A stretch of DNA of 64,000 nt, from assembly GCF_029623395.1 (NCBI RefSeq), contig NZ_JAPYKK010000014.1:1-64000 (forward strand), read 5' to 3'. Every line of letters begins with the position of its first letter. Position 1 is the stretch's first letter. Source of the stretch: Sphingomonas echinoides. GTDB lineage: Bacteria; Pseudomonadota; Alphaproteobacteria; Sphingomonadales; Sphingomonadaceae. The notes under the pieces were generated by a model. The model was not told where the DNA came from and searched no databases. It saw nothing but the letters and a program-made list of their open reading frames with translations. A program made the position numbers and the translations under genes. Positions 59,681 to 64,000 of this stretch are shown one piece after another.

Positions 59681-59708
59681 CTCCGTGCCGGGATGAACCG
59701 GCACGGAG
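59681..59708 (+). promoter_or_regulatory. Hairpin over the ribosome-binding site of the 26-codon ORF
   Basis: CTCCGTGCCGG-GATGAA-CCGGCACGGAG, 11 perfect pairs. The SD (GGAG, 59705-59708) lies in the 3' arm, so folding would block translation of the ORF at 59717. A second small hairpin (GTTGCT-CAGATA-AGCAAC, 59650-59667) lies just ahead. It could be a thermosensor, a ligand- or protein-controlled switch, or a purB transcript-end hairpin. Confidence 0.55.
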
Positions 59709-59716
59709 ACCTTACA

Positions 59717-59797
59717 ATGCGCATTCTACAGAACCTGGCCAGCGGCCTTATTGCCGTGGCCGGTGTCGCGCTGGTGGCCGAAGTCCTGATCTTCTAA
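59717..59797 (+). CDS. 26-residue hydrophobic micro-protein
   Basis: It starts MRILQNLASGLIAVAGVALV and ends AEVLIF before TAA: a single hydrophobic helix. The ATG is eight bases after GGAG. Its SD is sequestered in the hairpin at 59681-59708, and a 9-bp hairpin at 59815-59835 follows. The function is unknown; it could be a membrane stress peptide. The arrangement of leader hairpin, SD, ORF and terminal hairpin is the main evidence. Confidence 0.5.
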   Translation: MRILQNLASGLIAVAGVALVAEVLIF

Positions 59798-59814
59798 CCA
59801 CCCGACCGCTCGAC

Positions 59815-59835
59815 CGCCCCTTGCGACAAGGGGCG
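59815..59835. terminator. Hairpin after the micro-ORF
   Basis: CGCCCCTTG-CGA-CAAGGGGCG, nine perfect pairs with a three-base loop, 17 bp after the ORF stop. No U-tract follows on the plus strand. It may instead mark the end of dnaJ transcription from the other strand (about 100 bp after its stop). Confidence 0.5.
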
Positions 59836-59932
59836 GGAGAAGCGCTTTAAGGTTTCAGATTTCTCGCCGGCAAAGCGGGTAGAGGTGGCGCCATATCACG
59901 CCACCCCACGCTCCCCGGATCGTCGCCCCAAC

Positions 59933-61057
59933 CTACACCCAGGCGCTTTTCACCTTCTTGAAGAACCCGCTAGTCTGCGGGCACTCCTTGCCCGTTTCCG
60001 TCGCACGGAACTCCTCGAGCAACTCGCGCTGACGTGCAGTCAAGCTGGTCGGCGTCTCGACCTCGACGCGGATCACCAGATCGCCACGCCCACGCCCCTG
60101 CAGCACGGGCATGCCCGCGCCCCTCTGCCGCAACTCGCGTCCACTCTGAGTCCCGGCCGGGATCTTGATCGCATGGCGCACGCCATCCGGCCCCGGAATC
60201 GTGACCTCACCCCCAAGCGCCGCCGTCGTAAAGCTGATCGGCGTGCGCGCGAAAAGCGTCGTCCCCTCGCGCTCGAACAGCGGATGCCGCGCGACGTGCA
60301 GGAAAATATACAGATCGCCCGCCGGCGCACCGCGCAGGCCCGCCTCGCCCTCGCCGGTCAGGCGCACGCGCGTGCCCTCATCGACGCCCGCCGGAATATT
60401 GACGGTGCGTGTCTTGGTCTGGTCGATCCGACCCTCGCCGTGGCACGCGCCGCACGGATCCGCGATCATCTGCCCCGCGCCGTGGCACGTCGGGCAGGTC
60501 CGCTCGACGACGAAGAAACCCTGCTGCGCGCGGACCTTGCCGTGGCCGTGGCAGGTCGTGCAGGTCTTGGCCGAGGTGCCGCGCGTCGCGCCGCTGCCGT
60601 CGCACACGTCACACGCTGCCGACACATCGATCGTGATGTCGGTCGCCTTGCCATGGAACGCCTCTTCCAGCGTGATTTCCATGTCGTAGCGCAAGTCGGC
60701 GCCACGTCGCGGTCCGCGCGTGGCGCCGCCACCGCGCTGACCACCCATGAACTCGCCGAAGATATTCTCGAAGATATCGGAGAACCCGCCGAAGTCCTGC
60801 GCGCCACCACCGCCACCGCCGCCGCCCTGGCGGAACGCGTCATGTCCAAAGCGGTCATAGGCCGCGCGCTTCTGCGGATCTTTCAGGCAGTCGTACGCCT
60901 CGCTGATCGCCTTGAAGCGGGCCTCGGACTCGTTGCAACCGGGGTTGCGATCCGGGTGATACTTCATCGCCAGCTTGCGATAGGACGTCTTGATCGTCCC
61001 GTCGTCGGCGGTGCGCTCGCATTCGAGCAGTTCGTAGAAATCGACTTCGGTGCTCAT
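59933..61057 (-). CDS. dnaJ: Chaperone DnaJ
   Basis: 374 residues. The J domain holds the HPD motif ([10 protein letters not shown]), followed by a Gly-rich region ([15 protein letters not shown]). Four CxxCxGxG zinc repeats follow ([32 protein letters not shown]), then the substrate-binding C-terminal domains. It stimulates the DnaK ATPase and delivers clients. It lies 121 bp after dnaK across a strong hairpin. Confidence 0.98.
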   Translation of the reverse strand: MSTEVDFYELLECERTADDGTIKTSYRKLAMKYHPDRNPGCNESEARFKAISEAYDCLKDPQKRAAYDRFGHDAFRQGGGGGGGGAQDFGGFSDIFENIFGEFMGGQRGGGATRGPRRGADLRYDMEITLEEAFHGKATDITIDVSAACDVCDGSGATRGTSAKTCTTCHGHGKVRAQQGFFVVERTCPTCHGAGQMIADPCGACHGEGRIDQTKTRTVNIPAGVDEGTRVRLTGEGEAGLRGAPAGDLYIFLHVARHPLFEREGTTLFARTPISFTTAALGGEVTIPGPDGVRHAIKIPAGTQSGRELRQRGAGMPVLQGRGRGDLVIRVEVETPTSLTARQRELLEEFRATETGKECPQTSGFFKKVKSAWV

Positions 61058-61144
61058 GTCAGGCCCTCAAACCGGGAGCGGACAGGCGTCCGACAAGAAG
61101 CGGCCTCGCGCCGTTCCGCCGAACGCCGTGCCGTCTCGCACGGT

Positions 61145-61170
61145 GCCCCCGCCCGATCACGGGCGGGGGC
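61145..61170 (-). terminator. Intercistronic hairpin between dnaK and dnaJ
   Basis: GCCCCCGCCCG-ATCA-CGGGCGGGGGC, 11 perfect GC-rich pairs, 8-9 bp after the dnaK stop on its strand and without a U-tract. It probably reduces dnaJ expression relative to dnaK or protects the dnaK mRNA 3' end. Confidence 0.6.
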
Positions 61171-61178
61171 GTTCGTAC

Positions 61179-63080
61179 TTACGCCTTGGTGTCGTCGACT
61201 TCGGAGAATTCCGCGTCGACCACGTCGTCCTTCGGTGCCGCGGCACCGTCGGCGGCGGGCGAAGCGTCGGCCTGCGCCTGCTTCTCGTAGATCGCCTGCC
61301 CAAGCTTCATCGCAACCTGACCGAGGGCTTCGGCCTTGGCCTTCATCGCTTCGGGATCGCCGCCTTCGACCGCGGTCTTGGCTTCGGCGATCGCCGCTTC
61401 GATCTCGCCCTTGAGCGCGGCGTCGACCTTGTCGGCATTGTCGGCAAGCTGGCGCTCGGTCGTGTGGATCAGGCTCTCGGCGTTGTTCTTCGCCTCGGCC
61501 GATGCACGGCGCTTCTTGTCGTCCTCGGCAAACTGCTCGGCGTCGCGAACCATCTGCTCGATGTCGCGATCCGACAGGCCACCCGATGCCTGGATGCGGA
61601 TCTGCTGCTCCTTGCCGGTGCCCTTGTCCTTCGCCGACACGTTGACGAGGCCGTTGGCATCGATGTCAAACGTGACCTCGATCTGCGGCACGCCGCGCGG
61701 TGCGGGCGGGATGCCGACCAGGTCGAACTGGCCGAGGATCTTGTTGTCCGCCGCCATTTCGCGCTCGCCCTGGAAGACGCGGATGGTGACCGCACCCTGA
61801 TTGTCGTCCGCGGTCGAATAGGTCTGCGACTTCTTGGTCGGGATCGTCGTGTTGCGATCGATCATCCGGGTGAACACGCCACCCAGCGTCTCGATGCCGA
61901 GCGACAGCGGCGTCACGTCGAGCAGCAGCACGTCCTTGACGTCGCCCTGCAGCACGCCCGCCTGGATCGCCGCACCCATCGCAACGACCTCATCCGGGTT
62001 GACGCCCGAATGCGGCTCCTTGCCGAAGAAGTCCTTCACGACCTGACGGACCTTGGGCATGCGCGTCATGCCGCCGACGAGGACGACTTCGCTGATCTCG
62101 CTCGCCTGGACGCCAGCGTCCTTCATCGCCTTCTTGCACGGCTCGAGCGTGCGCTGGATGAGATCCTCCACCAGACGCTCGAGATCGGCGCGCGAGATCG
62201 CCTTGACGAGATGCTTCGGACCCGTGGCATCGGCCGTGATGAACGGCAAATTGACCTCGGTCGTCGCAGCCGACGACAGCTCGATCTTCGCCTTCTCGGC
62301 CGCTTCCTTCAGACGCTGGAGCGCCAGCTTGTCCTTGGTAAGGTCGATGCCCTCGGCCTTCTTGAAGTCTTCCGACAGGAAGTTGAGCAGCTTGTTGTCG
62401 AAATCTTCGCCGCCGAGGAAGGTATCGCCGTTGGTCGCCTTCACTTCGAACACACCGTCGCCGATCTCAAGGATCGAGATGTCGAACGTACCGCCGCCGA
62501 GGTCATAGACCGCGATCGTCTTGTTGGTGTCCTTGTCGAGACCGTAGGCAAGCGCTGCCGCCGTCGGCTCGTTGATGATGCGGAGCACTTCGAGACCAGC
62601 GATCTGCCCGGCGTCCTTGGTTGCCTGGCGCTGCGCGTCGTTGAAGTAGGCCGGCACGGTTATGACCGCCTGCGTGACCGTCTCGCCGAGATAGGCTTCC
62701 GCGGTTTCCTTCATCTTCTGGAGCGTGAACGCCGAGATCTGCGAAGGCGAATATTCCTTGCCGCCCGCGCCGACCCACGCGTCGCCGTTGTTGCCGCGCA
62801 CGATGTGGTACGGGACCAGCTCGGTGTCCTTCTTGGTGATCGGGTCGTCGAAACGGCGGCCGATCAGGCGCTTCACCGCGAAGATCGTGTTCTCCGGGTT
62901 GGTCACGGCCTGGCGCTTGGCCGGCTGGCCGACGAGGCGCTCGCCGTCCTTGGCGAACGCGACGATCGACGGCGTAGTGCGCGCGCCTTCTGCGTTTTCG
63001 ATAACCTTGGGCTTGCCGCCTTCCATCACGGATACGCAGCTGTTGGTCGTGCCGAGATCGATTCCGATTACTTTTGCCAT
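61179..63080 (-). CDS. dnaK: Molecular chaperone DnaK (Hsp70)
   Basis: 633 residues from the ATG at 63080 ([20 protein letters not shown]). The ATPase domain motifs are [22 protein letters not shown] and [13 protein letters not shown]; the substrate-binding domain and helical lid follow. The C-terminal tail ends with an acidic [10 protein letters not shown]. It forms the major heat-shock pair with dnaJ. A sigma-32-type promoter candidate lies about 84-111 bp upstream. Confidence 0.99.
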   Translation of the reverse strand: MAKVIGIDLGTTNSCVSVMEGGKPKVIENAEGARTTPSIVAFAKDGERLVGQPAKRQAVTNPENTIFAVKRLIGRRFDDPITKKDTELVPYHIVRGNNGDAWVGAGGKEYSPSQISAFTLQKMKETAEAYLGETVTQAVITVPAYFNDAQRQATKDAGQIAGLEVLRIINEPTAAALAYGLDKDTNKTIAVYDLGGGTFDISILEIGDGVFEVKATNGDTFLGGEDFDNKLLNFLSEDFKKAEGIDLTKDKLALQRLKEAAEKAKIELSSAATTEVNLPFITADATGPKHLVKAISRADLERLVEDLIQRTLEPCKKAMKDAGVQASEISEVVLVGGMTRMPKVRQVVKDFFGKEPHSGVNPDEVVAMGAAIQAGVLQGDVKDVLLLDVTPLSLGIETLGGVFTRMIDRNTTIPTKKSQTYSTADDNQGAVTIRVFQGEREMAADNKILGQFDLVGIPPAPRGVPQIEVTFDIDANGLVNVSAKDKGTGKEQQIRIQASGGLSDRDIEQMVRDAEQFAEDDKKRRASAEAKNNAESLIHTTERQLADNADKVDAALKGEIEAAIAEAKTAVEGGDPEAMKAKAEALGQVAMKLGQAIYEKQAQADASPAADGAAAPKDDVVDAEFSEVDDTKA

Positions 63081-63163
63081 TGGTCCTCTTGGGCCCCCGT
63101 CAGTCAAAAAATGGACGTTCAGCCATGCCCTCGAAATGAGCGGCACAGCCCGTTACTCCAGCG

Positions 63164-63191
63164 ATATAGGGGGGCTTTCGCTTGTCGCAAG
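63164..63191 (-). promoter_or_regulatory. Possible heat-shock (RpoH) promoter of dnaK
   Basis: On the minus strand CTTGCG, about 14 bases, then CCCTATAT resembles the alphaproteobacterial RpoH pattern (CTTGAA, spacer, CCATNT-like). The position, about 85-110 bp ahead of the dnaK start, is reasonable. The match is by eye. Confidence 0.45.
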
Positions 63192-63242
63192 ATTTCCGCA
63201 CGCCTAGAGACGCAGTTCGGTTCCCAATGCGGGAGATTAGAT

Positions 63243-63689
63243 TTGAACTGGCGGATTTTTACGGTTTTCCCGTTGGCTGGGCTGGCGGCATGCCACGAAC
63301 CGCCGACTCTGTCGGTCGATCACGGCTATGTCCGCCTGGGCACGATGCCGAGCCGACCCTCGGCCGGGTACTTCACGATCCATGGCGGGCCGACCGAAAC
63401 GACGCTGATCGCGGTCAACAGCCCGGTCGCGGTAAAGAGCGAACTGCACGAATCGATGACCGCGGGCGGCATGGCGACGATGAAGCCACTCGGCGACCTG
63501 AAGATCCCTGCGCTGTCGACGACTGAATTCAAACCCGGCGGCAAGCACCTGATGCTGTTCGACATGAACCCCGGGATCAAGCCGGGCCGACCGATCACGC
63601 TGACGTTCACCTTCTCGGACGGTCGCCGGATCGACTCGCTCGTACCCACGATCGCGCCGGGTGCTCCCGCGCCAACGTTCAAGGACTGA
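63243..63689 (+). CDS. PCu(A)C-family copper chaperone lipoprotein
   Basis: 148 residues from a TTG at 63243, seven bases after GGGAG. The N-terminus has a lipoprotein signal with lipobox LAAC (Cys17). The PCu(A)C domain shows the Met/His copper-site elements HESMTAGGMATM and KHLMLFDM. It carries periplasmic Cu(I) to cytochrome c oxidase. The frame runs far upstream inside dnaK's antisense strand, but that part is a shadow. It is divergent from dnaK and followed after nine bases by the next gene. Confidence 0.88.
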   Translation: MNWRIFTVFPLAGLAACHEPPTLSVDHGYVRLGTMPSRPSAGYFTIHGGPTETTLIAVNSPVAVKSELHESMTAGGMATMKPLGDLKIPALSTTEFKPGGKHLMLFDMNPGIKPGRPITLTFTFSDGRRIDSLVPTIAPGAPAPTFKD

Positions 63690-63698
63690 CACGGCATC

Positions 63699-64000
63699 AT
63701 GGCGCGCGCACCGAAGCGGACGCTGACCGACGGCGAGGTTACGCTGGCGCAAAGCGTCTTCGGCGACGCGATCGATTACGCCAAGGTGCGCCTGACCCAG
63801 CGGAAATGGGCGTTTTTCCAGCCACGCGAGACGGTGATGGCGCCGACCGGATGCATCTGTTTCCATCCCAAGGGCTCACTGTATCACGACGATTTCTCCT
63901 GCGAAAATCTCGACGCGCAGGGCCTGCTGATCCACGAGCTGACGCATATCTGGCAGACGCAGCGCGGCATATTCCTTCCGCTCGTCCGCCATCCGTTCTG
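63699..64000 (+). CDS. HExxH 'vgr-related' protein, cut by the window end
   Basis: About 100 residues are present. It opens with MARAPKRTLTDGEVTLAQSV and continues FGDAIDYAKVRLTQRKWAFF. The zinc-protease-like motif HELTH lies at about residues 85-89, with a paired Cys (TGCICFHP) before it. It matches my memory of the short 'vgr-related' proteins of sphingomonads, a DUF4157-like domain of unknown function. The 3' end lies beyond the window. It starts nine bases after the PCu(A)C gene and is probably co-transcribed. Confidence 0.75.
   Translation, partial: MARAPKRTLTDGEVTLAQSVFGDAIDYAKVRLTQRKWAFFQPRETVMAPTGCICFHPKGSLYHDDFSCENLDAQGLLIHELTHIWQTQRGIFLPLVRHPF

Noticed and set aside
58127-59704. 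525-codon minus-strand frame over purB
   Set aside because: Antisense shadow of purB with no recognisable motif.
61050-63242. Very long plus-strand frame opposite dnaK
   Set aside because: It is antisense to the conserved dnaK coding sequence. High GC and dnaK codon bias commonly open this frame. Only its 3' end (from 63243) is a real gene, the PCu(A)C protein.

Overview
This 64 kb window is GC-rich, gene-dense chromosomal DNA from an alphaproteobacterium, most likely a Sphingomonas or close relative (Sphingomonadales). The grounds are ATP synthase genes split into separate F1 and F0 operons with paired b and b' subunits, a PEPxxWA-CTERM secreted protein, a short epsilon subunit, a 'vgr-related' HExxH protein at the right edge, and several small proteins that I remember as typical of sphingomonads. 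The genus is inferred from gene content only. I see no transposase, integrase, prophage, CRISPR array, rRNA or convincing tRNA.

Layout. 0-12 kb: priA; an iron-linked PepSY membrane protein with a small partner; a DUF389 membrane protein; a membrane-linked S1 serine protease overlapping tail to tail with a CPBP protease; ada; a dienelactone hydrolase; an orphan chemoreceptor. 11.9-17 kb: the F1 operon atpHAGDC, with palindromic repeats in two of its spacers, then an orphan cpaF. 18.5-26.3 kb: a PEPxxWA-CTERM protein, a cupin, a polyhydroxyalkanoate block (phaR with a small membrane protein, divergent from a PhaC-like synthase/hydrolase and a thiolase), a strong terminator, then alr and an MFS transporter. 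26.3-27.9 kb: a gene-poor stretch with a perfect 19-bp inverted repeat and small ORFs.

27.9-40 kb: a DEAD-box helicase, DUF1289, a GST, a Tat-exported dienelactone hydrolase, an MBL hydrolase, an EF-hand protein, queA, a cyclophilin, the xseB-ispA-coaD operon, a semialdehyde dehydrogenase, leuB and recO. 40-52 kb: a polysaccharide deacetylase, a nitronate monooxygenase-like enzyme with a cysteine cluster, a GT4 glycosyltransferase, a diguanylate cyclase, a TPR-like secreted protein, a GH130-SDR-hydrolase operon, selO and astD. 52-54.8 kb: the F0 operon atpI-B-E-F'-F on the minus strand. 55-64 kb: radC, an arsR-arsC-arsH cluster with no efflux pump, a second EF-hand protein, purB, a possible mini-gene (26 codons) with a hairpin over its ribosome-binding site, dnaK-dnaJ, a PCu(A)C copper-chaperone lipoprotein and a truncated HExxH protein.

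Most of the window is housekeeping. I found no clear new multi-gene system. The most interesting items are the hairpin-controlled 26-codon unit (about 59.64-59.84 kb), the inverted repeat plus mini-ORF at 26.7 kb, the class III-sized PhaC-like protein without PhaE, the cysteine cluster in the nitronate monooxygenase-like protein, and the inverted-pair repeats inside the atp operon.
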